A stretch of DNA of 64,000 nt, taken from Xanthomonas euvesicatoria pv. euvesicatoria. Its GTDB lineage: Bacteria > Pseudomonadota > Gammaproteobacteria > Xanthomonadales > Xanthomonadaceae. Below are positions 30,584-43,436 of this stretch, one piece after another. The translations under genes were made by a program, and so were the position numbers. The stretch is from NCBI RefSeq assembly GCF_020880415.1, contig NZ_JAJIUJ010000038.1, forward strand, positions 140,661-204,660. Reading direction: 5' to 3'. Within the stretch, counting starts at the first letter, position 1, and each line of letters starts with the position of its first letter. The notes under the pieces were generated by a model, which did no database searches, had not been told where the DNA came from, and was given only the letters and a program-made list of their open reading frames with translations.

Positions 30584-30922
30584 ATGGCCGTCAGCCTCAC
30601 CCCCGCCGCGCTGGAGCGCGTGCAGCGTTTCGTGCAGCAGACCCCGGGTGCGTTGGGTCTGCGCTTTGGCGTGACCAAGACCGGTTGTTCCGGATGGGGC
30701 CACGTCACCGACCTGGCACGCGAGGCGCGCGACGACGACGCGGTCTTCGAGCAGGGCGGGGTACGCATCTTCGTCGACCCCGCCAGCCTGCCGCTGGTGG
30801 ATGGCACCTGCATCGACTTCGGCAAGCACGGCCTGAGCGAGACCTTCACCTTCAGCAATCCCAACGCCACGGCCGAATGCGGCTGCGGGGAGAGCTTCAC
30901 CACCGCGGACGAGCATCGCTGA
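30584..30922 (+). CDS. A-type iron-sulfur carrier (IscA/ErpA/SufA family)
   Basis: The protein is 112 aa. The three conserved cysteines are present: one in GVTKTGCSGWGH and two in the C-terminal CGCGESF. It carries or delivers iron-sulfur clusters. It stands alone rather than inside an isc or suf operon, so the exact subgroup is unclear. CGGAG precedes ATG 30584. It is divergent from asnS. Confidence 0.88.
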   Translation: MAVSLTPAALERVQRFVQQTPGALGLRFGVTKTGCSGWGHVTDLAREARDDDAVFEQGGVRIFVDPASLPLVDGTCIDFGKHGLSETFTFSNPNATAECGCGESFTTADEHR

Positions 30923-30953
30923 GCGCGACCTGAGCCAAGCGGCGCTGGAGTGT

Positions 30954-31167
30954 TTCCTTCTCCCACCGGGAGAGGCTGCCCCAAAAGGGTCGGATGAGGG
31001 GACGGGCGAAGCTTCGCGTGGTTGAACGACACGAGTGGCTTTGCCCCGTATCCTCACCCCAACCCCCGCTCTGCGCCCCAGCCCGCGCTTGCAGCGCGGG
31101 CGCTCCAAGCCACGCGCGCCAGTGGCGCGCAGACCGCGCCTTGGAGCCCCGGCAGGAGAGGGGCTTT
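30954..31167. repeat. Dispersed hairpin element, long copy
   Basis: Reverse-complemented, this 214-bp stretch matches 37545-37672: CCCCTCTCCTGC at one end, then GGTGAGGATACGGGGCAAAG and CCCTCATCC-like blocks, ending in a CTCTCCC..GGGAGA pair. It carries an extra internal hairpin of about 85 nt (GCGCGCC/GGCGCGC at 31114-31130 and CTCCAAG/CTTGGAG at 31103 and 31140) absent from the other copy. It lies upstream of rpsF. Confidence 0.7.
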
Positions 31168-31189
31168 GAAAGTACCCTTGCCCGGTCTG

Positions 31190-31218
31190 TTGCGGCTAAG
31201 CATCTGATCTGCCATACT
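31190..31218 (+). promoter_or_regulatory. Candidate promoter of the rpsF operon
   Basis: TTGCGG (31190-31195) and CATACT (31213-31218) are spaced by 17 bp, about 118 nt before the rpsF start. This would place the S6:S18 candidate leader inside the 5' UTR. Confidence 0.4.
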
Positions 31219-31261
31219 TTCCTGCTTCCTGCTTCCTGCCCGATTCCGGGCGGAAACCCTT

Positions 31262-31296
31262 GCTCCACCGGCCGCTTGCGCGGACCACCGGGGAGC
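31262..31296 (+). promoter_or_regulatory. Candidate S6:S18 autoregulatory leader RNA
   Basis: An outer stem GCTCC/GGAGC (31262-31266 with 31292-31296) and an inner stem CCGC/GCGG (31272-31275 with 31280-31283) are separated by an asymmetric internal loop whose 3' side is ACCACCGG. Known rpsF leaders bind the S6:S18 complex through a hairpin with a conserved CCG-containing bulge, and this matches that layout. It lies 40 nt before rpsF. Confidence 0.5.
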
Positions 31297-31335
31297 TGTC
31301 CGGCCCACGTGGCCACATCCGAAAGGTAAAACAAC

Positions 31336-31767
31336 ATGAGTCGTCATTACGAAGTCGTGTTCCTGGTCCATCCGGACCAGAGCGAGCAGGTCCCGGCCAT
31401 GATCGAGCGCTACAAGTCGCTGATCGAGGGCGGTAACGGCACCATCCACCGCCTGGAAGACTGGGGCCGTCGTCAGCTGGCCTACCCGATCCAGAACCTG
31501 GTGAAGGCGCACTACGTGCTGCTCAACATCGAAGTCGACCAGGCCGTGCTGAGCGAGCTGGTGGAAAGCTTCCGCTTCAACGATGCGGTGCTGCGTCACC
31601 TGGTCGTCAAGCGCGATGGCGCCGACACCGAGCAGTCGCTGATCATGAAGAGCAAGGACGAGAAGGGCGACAAGCCCGAGCGTAGCGAGCGTCGTCGTCG
31701 TGACGACGAAGAGGGCGAAGCGCCCGCCGCCAACGATAACGACGGCGACAACGCCGAAGCCGCTTAA
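31336..31767 (+). CDS. rpsF: 30S ribosomal protein S6
   Basis: The protein is 143 aa. It has the typical start ([20 protein letters not shown]) and core ([20 protein letters not shown]). A charged C-terminal extension after about residue 97 ([20 protein letters not shown]) is longer than in many species. It is the first gene of rpsF-rpsR-rplI. AAAGG precedes the ATG. Confidence 0.96.
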   Translation: MSRHYEVVFLVHPDQSEQVPAMIERYKSLIEGGNGTIHRLEDWGRRQLAYPIQNLVKAHYVLLNIEVDQAVLSELVESFRFNDAVLRHLVVKRDGADTEQSLIMKSKDEKGDKPERSERRRRDDEEGEAPAANDNDGDNAEAA

Positions 31768-31778
31768 GGAGCGCTGTC

Positions 31779-32009
31779 ATGTCCAAGTTCTTCCGTCGTC
31801 GCAAGTTCTGCAAGTTCACCGCCGAGGGCGTCAAAGAGATCGACTACAAGGATCTCAACACCCTGCGTCAGTACCTCACCGAGAACGGCAAGATCGTGCC
31901 GAGCCGCGTGACCGGTACCAAGTCCAAGTACCAGCGCCAGCTGGCCACGGCCGTCAAGCGCGCACGTTTCCTGGCGCTGATCCCGTACACGGACAACCAC
32001 GACGTTTAA
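31779..32009 (+). CDS. rpsR: 30S ribosomal protein S18
   Basis: The protein is 76 aa. [20 protein letters not shown] and the C-terminal [20 protein letters not shown] are diagnostic. It binds S6 in the small-subunit platform. It starts 11 nt after rpsF, with AAGGAG upstream. Confidence 0.97.
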   Translation: MSKFFRRRKFCKFTAEGVKEIDYKDLNTLRQYLTENGKIVPSRVTGTKSKYQRQLATAVKRARFLALIPYTDNHDV

Positions 32010-32103
32010 TCCGAGTCCCTCGGAAGAGCCCGCACATCCGTGTGCGGGTAATTAAAAATATAGAGGCCGGTCATTCGAGATGCGGTGTTAATCGTGCTTT
32101 TAC

Positions 32104-32131
32104 GATTCCCGAATCCCGATTCCCGAATCCC
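32104..32131 (+). repeat. Short 7-bp tandem repeat array (GATTCCC/GAATCCC x4)
   Basis: Four units alternate GATTCCC and GAATCCC between rpsR and rplI, inside an otherwise conserved ribosomal operon. They belong with the arrays at 10723 and 50606. Confidence 0.75.
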
Positions 32132-32196
32132 GTCTTTTCGGACGGCACCCGTTGCGCCCGCCACATGCCGGCGCTAACGAATAACGGAGTAACACC

Positions 32197-32646
32197 ATGG
32201 ATCTGATTCTTCTGCAGAAAGTGACCAACCTGGGCAACCTGGGCGACAAGGTCAGCGTCAAGCCGGGTTACGGCCGCAACTTCCTCGTGCCGCAGGGCAA
32301 GGCCGTGCCGGCTACCGCTGCCAACGTTGAAGCGTTCGAAACCAAGCGCGCCGAGTACGAAGCCAAGGCCAACAGCATCCTGGCCGAGGCACAGAGCCGC
32401 GCCACCAAGTTCGAGGGCGCCAGCGTCACCATCGGTGCGCATGCATCGACCGAAGGCAAGCTGTACGGCTCGGTTGGCCCGCGCGACATCGCCGAGGCGT
32501 TCACCGCCGCCGGCCTGCCGCTGGAAAAGAGCGAAGTGATCCTGGGCGAAGGCGCATTCCGCAATGTCGGCGAATACGACGTTGTGCTGCACCTGCACGC
32601 AGATGTGGAAACCACGGTCAAGGTCATCGTCGAATCCGACGCCTGA
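32197..32646 (+). CDS. rplI: 50S ribosomal protein L9
   Basis: The protein is 149 aa, the standard length. The N-terminal domain [20 protein letters not shown] and [14 protein letters not shown] leads into the long connecting helix and the C-terminal rRNA-binding domain. It is separated from rpsR by 187 nt with a repeat array. ACGGAG precedes the ATG. Confidence 0.97.
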
Positions 32647-32666
32647 TCCAGGCCACATGTGTCACC

Positions 32667-32699
32667 CGAAGGGCGCCTTGTTAGGCGCCCTTCGTTTTT
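32667..32699 (+). terminator. Intrinsic terminator of the rpsF-rpsR-rplI operon
   Basis: A perfect 12-bp stem CGAAGGGCGCCT/AGGCGCCCTTCG with loop TGTT is followed by T5. It lies 20 nt after the rplI stop. Confidence 0.92.
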
Positions 32700-32855
32700 G
32701 GGGTGCCGCCGCCAGTGCGGGCATGCCCGTTATACTCATGCCCCATTGCCGGTTCCACGGCCCGCGGATCTTATGGATCAAGGGCTTGGGCGCTGGCTTC
32801 ACAGGAAAAGTACCTGCCGGCTTCGTCCGCGCGGTGCCCGGAATCTCCAGCCCCC

Positions 32856-35800
32856 ATGCGCCTGTCCACGATCAAGCTGTCCGGTTTCAAGTCGTTCGTC
32901 GACCCGACCACGTTGCACCTGCCCACCAACATGACCGGCATCGTCGGCCCCAATGGTTGCGGCAAGTCCAACATCATCGACGCGGTGCGCTGGGTGATGG
33001 GCGAAAGCTCGGCCAGCCGCCTGCGTGGCGATTCGCTGACCGACGTGATCTTTTCCGGCTCTTCGGCACGCAAGCCGGTATCGCAGGCGACGGTGGAGCT
33101 GATCTTCGACAACTCCGACCACACCATCAGTGGCGAGTTCGCCTCGTTCAACGAGATCTCGGTCAAGCGCCTGGTCAGCCGCGACGGCAATAGCGCCTAC
33201 TACCTCAATGGCACCAAGTGCCGGCGCCGCGACATCACCGATCTGTTCCTGGGCACCGGCCTTGGGCCGCGCAGCTACTCGATCATTGAGCAGGGCATGA
33301 TCAGCCAGATCATCGAAGCGCGCCCGGAAGACCTGCGCGTCTATCTGGAAGAAGCCGCCGGCATTTCCAAGTACAAGGAGCGCCGCAAGGAAACCGAGAC
33401 GCGTATTCGGCATACGCGCGAAAACCTCGACCGTCTGAGCGACCTGCGCGAAGAAATCACCAAGCAGTTGGCGCATCTGCAGCGCCAGGCGCGGCAGGCC
33501 GAGCAGTACCAGGCACTGCAGGAAGAGCGCCGGATCAAGGACGCCGAGTGGAAGGCGCTGGAATACCGCGGTCTGGATGGTCGGTTGCAGGGCCTGCGCG
33601 AGAAGTTGAATCAGGAAGAGACACGCCTGCAGCAATTGATTGCCGAGCAACGCGATGCCGAAGCACGCATCGAGACCGGCCGCGTGCGCCGCGAAGAAGC
33701 CGCCGAAGCGGTGGCCAAGGCACAAGCCGACGTCTACCAGGTCGGTGGCGCGTTGGCGCGTATCGAGCAGCAGATCCAGCACCAACGCGAACTCTCGCAT
33801 CGCTTGCACAAGGCGCGCGATGAGGCGCAGAGCCAGCTGCAGGAATTGACCCAGCACATCAGCGGCGACTCGGCCAAATTGAGCGTGCTGCGCGAAGCGG
33901 TCGCCGCTGCCGAACCGCAACTGGAGCAACTGCGCGAAGACCACGAATTCCGCCAGGAGTCGCTACGCGAAGCCGAAGCGCGGCTGGCCGACTGGCAGCA
34001 GCGCTGGGAAACCCATAACCGCGACACCGGCGAAGCCTCGCGTGCCGGTGAAGTGGAGCGCACGCGCGTCGATTATCTGGACCGCCAGGCACTGGAAGCC
34101 GACCGCCGCCGCGAAGCACTGGTCAACGAGCGTGCCGGGCTGGACCTGGACGCATTGGCCGAGGCGTTCGAGCAGATCGAACTGCGCCATGAAACCCAGA
34201 AGACCTCGCTGGACGGCCTGACCGAGCAGGTCGAGGCGCGCAAGCACGCGCTCGCTGGGCTGCAGGAACAGCAACGCGCCAGCCAGGGCGAGCTGGCCGA
34301 AGTGCGCAAACAGGCGCAGGCTGCGCGTGGCCGGCTGTCGTCGCTGGAAACCCTGCAGCAGGCCGCGCTCGGCCAGGAGCAGGGCGCCGCAGTGGCGTGG
34401 CTGAAGTCGCGCGGACTGGATTCGGCCGCGCGCGTGGGCGAGCGCATCAGCGTCGAGAGTGGCTGGGAAAACGCGGTCGAAGGCGCCTTGGGGCAGTTGA
34501 TCGAAGGCGTGCTGGTGGAGGCGCCGGAGCAACTGGTCGACGCGCTGGGCGAGTTGGGCGATGGTCGCATCGCGCTGGTGTCCAGTGCCACTGACAATGC
34601 GAGCTTCGCGCCGACCTCGCTGGCCGCCAAGGTGCAGGGGCCGATCGCGATCCGTCGCCTGCTTGCGCGTCTGCACACCGCCGAGGATCTGGACGCTGCG
34701 CGCACGCTGCAACGCAGCCTGCCCGAAGGCGATTCGGTGATCACCCGCACTGGCGAGCGGCTGGGCGAGGGTTGGGTGCGCGTCTCGCGCTCGGGCGCGG
34801 CCAAGCAGGGCGCGTTGCTGCGTGAGCGCGAGATTCAAGAACTGCGTACGCAGATCGAAACCTTGCAGGAGCGCGAAGCCGAGCTTGAACATCAGCTCTC
34901 CAGCTTTCGCGAACAATCGCTGGCGGCAGAGCAGCAGCGCGAAGACGCGCAGCGCCAGCTGTACATGGCGCACCGCAGCGTTTCCGAACTGGCCGGGCAA
35001 TTGCAGAGTCAGCAGGGCAAGGTCGAGGCGGCGCGCACGCGCATCGAGCGCATCGAAACCGAATTGGCGCAACTGCTGGAAACGCTGGACACCAGCCGCG
35101 AGCAGGCCCGCGAGGCGCGCGCAAAACTCGAAGATGCGGTCACCTTGATGGGCGATCTGCAGGGTACGCGCGAAGCGCTGGAAAGCGAGCGCCGTCAACT
35201 CACCGATGCACGCGATCAGGCGCGCGATGCCGCGCGCGGCGTGCGCGATGCGATGCATGCATTGGCGCTGACGCTGGAGTCGCAACGCACCCAGATCGCA
35301 TCGCTGAGCCAGACCCTGGAACGCATGGACAGCCAGCGCGGGCAGCTCGATACGCGCCTGGAAGATCTGGTCGCCCAGCTGAGCGAAGGCGATTCGCCGG
35401 TGGAAACACTGGAACACGAACATCAGGCCGCGTTGAGCGAACGCGTGCGCACCGAGCGCGCGCTGGGCGAAGCGCGCACCCTGCTCGACAGCATCGACAG
35501 CGAGCTGCGCAGCTTCGAACAGACCCGCCAACAACGCGACGAACAAGCGCTGGCGCAGCGCGAGCGCATTTCGCAACGCAAGCTCGATCAACAGGCGCTG
35601 GTGCTCAATGCCGAGCAACTGGAAGCGGCGGTGGTCAAGGCGGGCTTCGTGCTGGAAGACGTGGTCAACGGGTTGCCCGAGGCGGCCAACGTGGCCGAAT
35701 GGGAAGCGGCCGTTGGCCAGATCGACGCGCGCATGCGTCGCCTGGAGCCGGTGAACCTGGCCGCCATCCAGGAGTACGGCGAGGCCGCGCAACGCTCCGA

Positions 35801-36359
35801 ATACCTGGACGCGCAGAACCTGGATCTCAACACCGCGCTGGAAACGCTGGAAGAAGCCATTCGCAAGATCGATCGCGAGACCCGCGGCCGCTTCAAGGAC
35901 ACCTTCGACCGCGTCAACTCCGGCGTGCAGGCGCTGTACCCGCGCCTGTTCGGCGGCGGCCATGCGTATCTGGAACTCACCGGCGAAGACCTGCTCGACA
36001 CCGGCGTCACCATCATGGCGCGCCCGCCGGGCAAGCGCGTGTCGAGCATTTCGCTGCTTTCCGGCGGCGAGAAGGCAATGACTGCGGTGGCGCTGGTGTT
36101 TGCGATCTTCCAGCTCAACCCGGCGCCGTTCTGCCTGCTCGACGAAGTGGACGCGCCGCTGGACGAAGCCAATGTCGGCCGTCTTGCCAACATGGTGCGC
36201 GAGATGAGCGAAAAGGTGCAGTTCCTGTTCGTCAGCCACAACAAGGCCACGATGGAAGCCGCGCGCCAGCTCTCCGGCGTGACCATGCGCGAGCCGGGCG
36301 TCAGCCGTCTGGTCAGCGTGGACTTGGAAGAGGCCGCACGTTTGGCGGGTGCGGCATGA
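32856..36359 (+). CDS. smc: Chromosome segregation protein SMC
   Basis: The protein is 1167 aa. The Walker A motif is GPNGCGKS (31-38); long coiled coils flank a hinge domain (about 500-650). The C-terminal head has LLSGGEKAM (about 1067-1075) and Walker B CLLDEVDAPLDEAN (about 1093-1106). It organises and segregates the chromosome with ScpA and ScpB, which are not in this window. ATG 32856 is the family start; a longer upstream frame is ignored. zipA follows after 56 nt. Confidence 0.95.
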   Translation: MRLSTIKLSGFKSFVDPTTLHLPTNMTGIVGPNGCGKSNIIDAVRWVMGESSASRLRGDSLTDVIFSGSSARKPVSQATVELIFDNSDHTISGEFASFNEISVKRLVSRDGNSAYYLNGTKCRRRDITDLFLGTGLGPRSYSIIEQGMISQIIEARPEDLRVYLEEAAGISKYKERRKETETRIRHTRENLDRLSDLREEITKQLAHLQRQARQAEQYQALQEERRIKDAEWKALEYRGLDGRLQGLREKLNQEETRLQQLIAEQRDAEARIETGRVRREEAAEAVAKAQADVYQVGGALARIEQQIQHQRELSHRLHKARDEAQSQLQELTQHISGDSAKLSVLREAVAAAEPQLEQLREDHEFRQESLREAEARLADWQQRWETHNRDTGEASRAGEVERTRVDYLDRQALEADRRREALVNERAGLDLDALAEAFEQIELRHETQKTSLDGLTEQVEARKHALAGLQEQQRASQGELAEVRKQAQAARGRLSSLETLQQAALGQEQGAAVAWLKSRGLDSAARVGERISVESGWENAVEGALGQLIEGVLVEAPEQLVDALGELGDGRIALVSSATDNASFAPTSLAAKVQGPIAIRRLLARLHTAEDLDAARTLQRSLPEGDSVITRTGERLGEGWVRVSRSGAAKQGALLREREIQELRTQIETLQEREAELEHQLSSFREQSLAAEQQREDAQRQLYMAHRSVSELAGQLQSQQGKVEAARTRIERIETELAQLLETLDTSREQAREARAKLEDAVTLMGDLQGTREALESERRQLTDARDQARDAARGVRDAMHALALTLESQRTQIASLSQTLERMDSQRGQLDTRLEDLVAQLSEGDSPVETLEHEHQAALSERVRTERALGEARTLLDSIDSELRSFEQTRQQRDEQALAQRERISQRKLDQQALVLNAEQLEAAVVKAGFVLEDVVNGLPEAANVAEWEAAVGQIDARMRRLEPVNLAAIQEYGEAAQRSEYLDAQNLDLNTALETLEEAIRKIDRETRGRFKDTFDRVNSGVQALYPRLFGGGHAYLELTGEDLLDTGVTIMARPPGKRVSSISLLSGGEKAMTAVALVFAIFQLNPAPFCLLDEVDAPLDEANVGRLANMVREMSEKVQFLFVSHNKATMEAARQLSGVTMREPGVSRLVSVDLEEAARLAGAA

Positions 36360-36415
36360 CGTGCCATGCTTGTTGGAATAACGACACCTGTCACTCTTAT
36401 GCGGAGGCACGCTGA

Positions 36416-37147
36416 ATGTCCGACATGGCCATGATCCGGATCGGGATCCTGATCGCTGGACTGCTGCTGGTCGCGGCCATCTTCCTGTTTGGTCGCCCGA
36501 AGAAATCGCCGCAAGGGCGCCGGGTCGACAAGGACGAGGGCCAGCCGCGCGAACGGCGCGAGCCGGTGATTTCCAGCGAGTTTGGTGTGGAGGATGACGC
36601 TGCAGAACGCGCAGAAGGCGTCGAGCAGAGCGAGCTCAACCTGGAAGGGCAGGATGCTTCCGGCGGTAACGAGGTCGGCAAGCGCCCGAACCAGGATTTC
36701 GACAAGATCGTGTCGTTGTTCGTGGCCGCCAAGGCGGGCCAGGTGCTGCGCGGCGAAGATGTGGTGGTGGCCGCAGAGAAGACCGGGCTGGTGTTCGGCC
36801 ACATGAACGTGTTCCACCGCCTGGTGGAAGGCCATCCGGAGCGCGGGCCGATCTTCAGCATGGCCAGCATCCTCAAGCCCGGCAGTTTCGACATGGCCAA
36901 CATCCGCGAGATGCAGACGCCGGCGATTGCGTTCTTCCTCACGCTGCCGGCACCGATGACTGCGCTCGACGCCTGGGAAAAAATGCTGCCCACCGTGCAG
37001 CGCATGGCCGAGCTGCTGGATGGCGTCGTTTTGGACGACAGCCGCAATGCGTTGGGCCGCCAGCGTGTTGCGCATATCCGCGACGAACTGCGCGCCTACG
37101 ATCGCCAGCACCAGGCACCGCCGCTGACCAAGTCGCCGCGCTGGTGA
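36416..37147 (+). CDS. zipA: Cell division protein ZipA
   Basis: The protein is 243 aa. An N-terminal helix (MIRIGILIAGLLLVAAIFLF) anchors it in the inner membrane. A charged linker follows, then a ZipA C-terminal domain (about 110-240: VAAEKTGLVFGHMNVFHRLV, GSFDMANIREMQTPAIAFFL) that binds FtsZ. GGAGG lies upstream of ATG 36416. It probably shares a transcript with smc; the order smc-zipA-ligA recurs in related bacteria. Confidence 0.93.
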   Translation: MSDMAMIRIGILIAGLLLVAAIFLFGRPKKSPQGRRVDKDEGQPRERREPVISSEFGVEDDAAERAEGVEQSELNLEGQDASGGNEVGKRPNQDFDKIVSLFVAAKAGQVLRGEDVVVAAEKTGLVFGHMNVFHRLVEGHPERGPIFSMASILKPGSFDMANIREMQTPAIAFFLTLPAPMTALDAWEKMLPTVQRMAELLDGVVLDDSRNALGRQRVAHIRDELRAYDRQHQAPPLTKSPRW

Positions 37148-37153
37148 GTTGAC

Positions 37154-37537
37154 ATGTTGAGCCTGCAGGGCGTGTTGGCGGTGGCATTGCTGCTGGTGCT
37201 GTGGGCGATCTTGGCGATGCCGTTGTTGTGGATCTTCACCAGGATCGCCGCGCGCCTGCGCAAAAGGCCGCGACATTCGCCCTGGGTGGTCGTGGGCTTT
37301 GCTGCCGCGATCACGTTGCTGGTCGCGCCGGTGCCGACGCCTTTCGTCAGCGTGTTCATGCCGCACGCCATCGCGCTGCTGGATCGCCGCTATTACCTGC
37401 ACATCCTGCAAGGCCCGCCGCTACTGCACGAGCTGCTGTTGTGGAACGCCGGCTCGATGGCGCTGACCTTCGTCATCAGCTATCTGTGGATCCGCCGCAC
37501 GCTGCGCGCACCGGAGCCTGATGGGTTGGATCGCTAG
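37154..37537 (+). CDS. Small inner-membrane protein between zipA and ligA
   Basis: The protein is 127 aa with three predicted helices: VLAVALLLVLWAILAMPLLW, PWVVVGFAAAITLLVAPVPT and LLWNAGSMALTFVISYLWI. No family recognised. It starts 6 nt after the zipA stop, so it is co-expressed with zipA. Confidence 0.68.
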   Translation: MLSLQGVLAVALLLVLWAILAMPLLWIFTRIAARLRKRPRHSPWVVVGFAAAITLLVAPVPTPFVSVFMPHAIALLDRRYYLHILQGPPLLHELLLWNAGSMALTFVISYLWIRRTLRAPEPDGLDR

Positions 37538-37544
37538 GAACTTT

Positions 37545-37672
37545 AAGCCCCTCTCCTGCGGGAGAGGGGGTGAGGGTACGGGGCGAAGCCCTCGTGCAGC
37601 CGGACAACGCCAGGCGTCGCTCGCACCCTCATCCACCCCTTCGGGGCACCTTCTCCCCCATGAAGGAGGACA
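37545..37672. repeat. Dispersed hairpin element, short copy
   Basis: About 128 bp starting AAGCCCCTCTCCTGCGGGAG. The body includes GGTGAGGGTACGGGGCGAAG and CCCTCATCCACCCCTTCGGG. It aligns with the reverse complement of the element at 30954-31167, minus that copy's internal hairpin. The 5' end can fold as CCCCTCTCCTGCGGGAGAGG. Confidence 0.72.
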
Positions 37673-37714
37673 ATGTCCCGAGTGGAGAAGGATCTACCAT
37701 TCAGTACTGAGTGC

Positions 37715-38851
37715 TCAACGCTTGGCTTTCCCGAATGCCTCGCGGAAGCGCAGCATTTCCGCTTCGGTCCCCACGCTGACGCGCACGCGCTTGGGCCAGA
37801 TCGGCCAGCTGCGGCCGACGATGACGCCCTGCTTTTGCATCGAATCGGCGAACACGCTCGCATCGCGCTTGACGTCCAGCAGGAAGCAGTTGGCTTGCGA
37901 GGGCAGGCAGGTGTAGCCCTTGCCCTTGAGCCAGGCGATGGTCTCCTCGCGCACCCGGGCGTTCTCGGCGCGGCGGGTCTGCACCAGCAGCGGGTCGCGC
38001 AGGCTGGCGATACCGGCGGCCATTGCCGGAACCGACACCGGGTTGCTGCCGAAAGCGGCAAGTTTGGTCTGCAGGCCGGGCGGGGCCAGGGCGGCGCCCA
38101 GGCGCAGGCCGGCCATGCCGTAGAGCTTGGAGAAGCTGCGCAGCACGATCAGATCCTGGCGCTGACGCACCAGATCGGCCACCGAGGGCTCGTTGCTGTA
38201 GTGGATGTACGCCTCGTCGACCACCAGCACGGCGCTGGCCGGTTTGTTGGCCAGCAACCATTCGATGTCGGCGCGCGGGGTGATGGCGCCGGTGGCGTTG
38301 CCGGGGTTGCACAGATACAGCATGCCGGCAGTCGGGTCGGCCTTGGCCATCGCCTTGACGTCATGCGCGCCATCGGCACGCAGCGGCACCTTGCGTACGG
38401 CCACGCCGCGGGCGGTGGCGCTTTCGATCAACGGGTCGAAGCTCGGGTCGGCCACCACCAGCCCTGCACGCGCGGACGTGAACAGGCTGCCGGCACGGTT
38501 CAGCGCGTCCCGCGACCCGGGGAATAACGACAGATGATCGTTGGGCAGCTGCAGCTCGCCGGTCATCAGGTTACGCAGATCCTGCTCCATCTCGAGCAGG
38601 TAGCGGCCCGAGCGTGCCAGCGAACGGGTGGCAGCGTCCAAGGCGGCCGGGGCAGGCCCGAGCGGATGCTCGTTGAGGTTGAGGTAGACCGTGCCGGCCG
38701 CCGCGGCCACGCCCGGCGTTGCCGCCGCCGCGGCGCGCTTGCGGGCCGCTTCGGCTGCGGGTGCCAGCCCCAGTGCGGAAACCGCCACGCCGGTGGTAGC
38801 GAGGCTGAGAAACGAACGGCGCGAGACGGGCAACGACACGGCGAACTCCAT
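37715..38851 (-). CDS. Tat-exported PLP-dependent aminotransferase (HisC-like)
   Basis: The protein is 378 aa. A twin-arginine signal SRRSFLSLATTGVAVSALGL opens the protein, followed by a fold-type I aminotransferase of the histidinol-phosphate class: YLNLNEHPLGPAP, LYLCNPGNATGAITP, VVDEAYIHY and the PLP lysine in LRSFSKLYGMAGLRLG. Export of a cofactor-loaded enzyme explains the Tat route. The periplasmic substrate is unknown. ATG 38851 places the RR motif near the N-terminus; longer frames upstream are not needed. It is divergent from ligA. Confidence 0.85.
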   Translation of the reverse strand: MEFAVSLPVSRRSFLSLATTGVAVSALGLAPAAEAARKRAAAAATPGVAAAAGTVYLNLNEHPLGPAPAALDAATRSLARSGRYLLEMEQDLRNLMTGELQLPNDHLSLFPGSRDALNRAGSLFTSARAGLVVADPSFDPLIESATARGVAVRKVPLRADGAHDVKAMAKADPTAGMLYLCNPGNATGAITPRADIEWLLANKPASAVLVVDEAYIHYSNEPSVADLVRQRQDLIVLRSFSKLYGMAGLRLGAALAPPGLQTKLAAFGSNPVSVPAMAAGIASLRDPLLVQTRRAENARVREETIAWLKGKGYTCLPSQANCFLLDVKRDASVFADSMQKQGVIVGRSWPIWPKRVRVSVGTEAEMLRFREAFGKAKR

Positions 38852-42641
<3,790 letters not shown>

Positions 42642-42749
42642 GTCATCTGGCTGTCATTGGCGCCGTATTGCTATCTTCACATTGATGATGCTCTCATCTT
42701 CACGTCCACGGGGGCGCGACGAAGATCGTTCGGGGTGAGGATTGTCGGC

Positions 42750-43436
42750 ATGAAGTGGCTGGTCAGCTTATGCGGTTTGTGGTGCTTGCCGCTGCTGCTG
42801 CTCGCCGATGCGCGCGCGTCCGACCGCGCAGCCGGCGTGGTGCGCTGCGAGTCCAAGGACCTGGCGCGCGTGCACTGCGCGATGGACACCGCCCAAGGCG
42901 TGCAACTGGTGCGCCAGCTCTCCGAAACCAGCTGCATCCGCGGTAGCGAATGGGATGTCGAACGCGACGGCGTGTGGGTCGAACAAGGCTGCCGCGCCGA
43001 ATTCGCAGCGACCCGTGCGAAGACCGCAACCGTGATGCGCCGCGTGGTGCGCTGCGATTCCAACGGCGGCACGGTGGCCTGCCCGGTGGTGCTGCGGGGC
43101 GCGCCGGTGCGGCTGCTGCGGCAACGCTCGATGTGGCCATGCAAGGAAGGGCGCACCTGGGGCGTTCGCCGCAACGAAATCTGGGTCTCGCGTGGATGCG
43201 ACGGCGAATTCGAAGTGGGCGCAGAAGATGGCTCCGGCTTCGTCGCGGTGCCGCGCATGGTTACCTGCGAATCGAAGAAAAGCGCGCGGCGCACCTGCGG
43301 GGTGTCGGTGGAACGTGCGGTGCGCCTGGGCCGGCAGATGTCCAAAACGCCCTGCGTGGAAGGCCAGACCTGGGGCTGGAGCCGCGACGGGGTGTGGGTG
43401 AACGACGGCTGCCGCGCCGAGTTCATCGTCGACTGA
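42750..43436 (+). CDS. Secreted protein with three DUF3011 repeats
   Basis: The protein is 228 aa. The signal peptide LVSLCGLWCLPLLLLADARA is followed by three similar cysteine-rich units, each with a leading VxCxS motif and an ending like DGVWVEQGCRAEF, EIWVSRGCDGEF and DGVWVNDGCRAEF. This is DUF3011, a family of unknown function common in xanthomonads. The regular cysteines suggest disulfides in the periplasm. A palindromic repeat begins at its stop codon. Confidence 0.82.
   Translation: MKWLVSLCGLWCLPLLLLADARASDRAAGVVRCESKDLARVHCAMDTAQGVQLVRQLSETSCIRGSEWDVERDGVWVEQGCRAEFAATRAKTATVMRRVVRCDSNGGTVACPVVLRGAPVRLLRQRSMWPCKEGRTWGVRRNEIWVSRGCDGEFEVGAEDGSGFVAVPRMVTCESKKSARRTCGVSVERAVRLGRQMSKTPCVEGQTWGWSRDGVWVNDGCRAEFIVD

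Noticed and set aside
33963..36410. Long minus-strand reading frame of 815 codons
   Set aside because: It is fully antisense to smc, whose motifs and length are unmistakable; high GC content creates such mirror frames.
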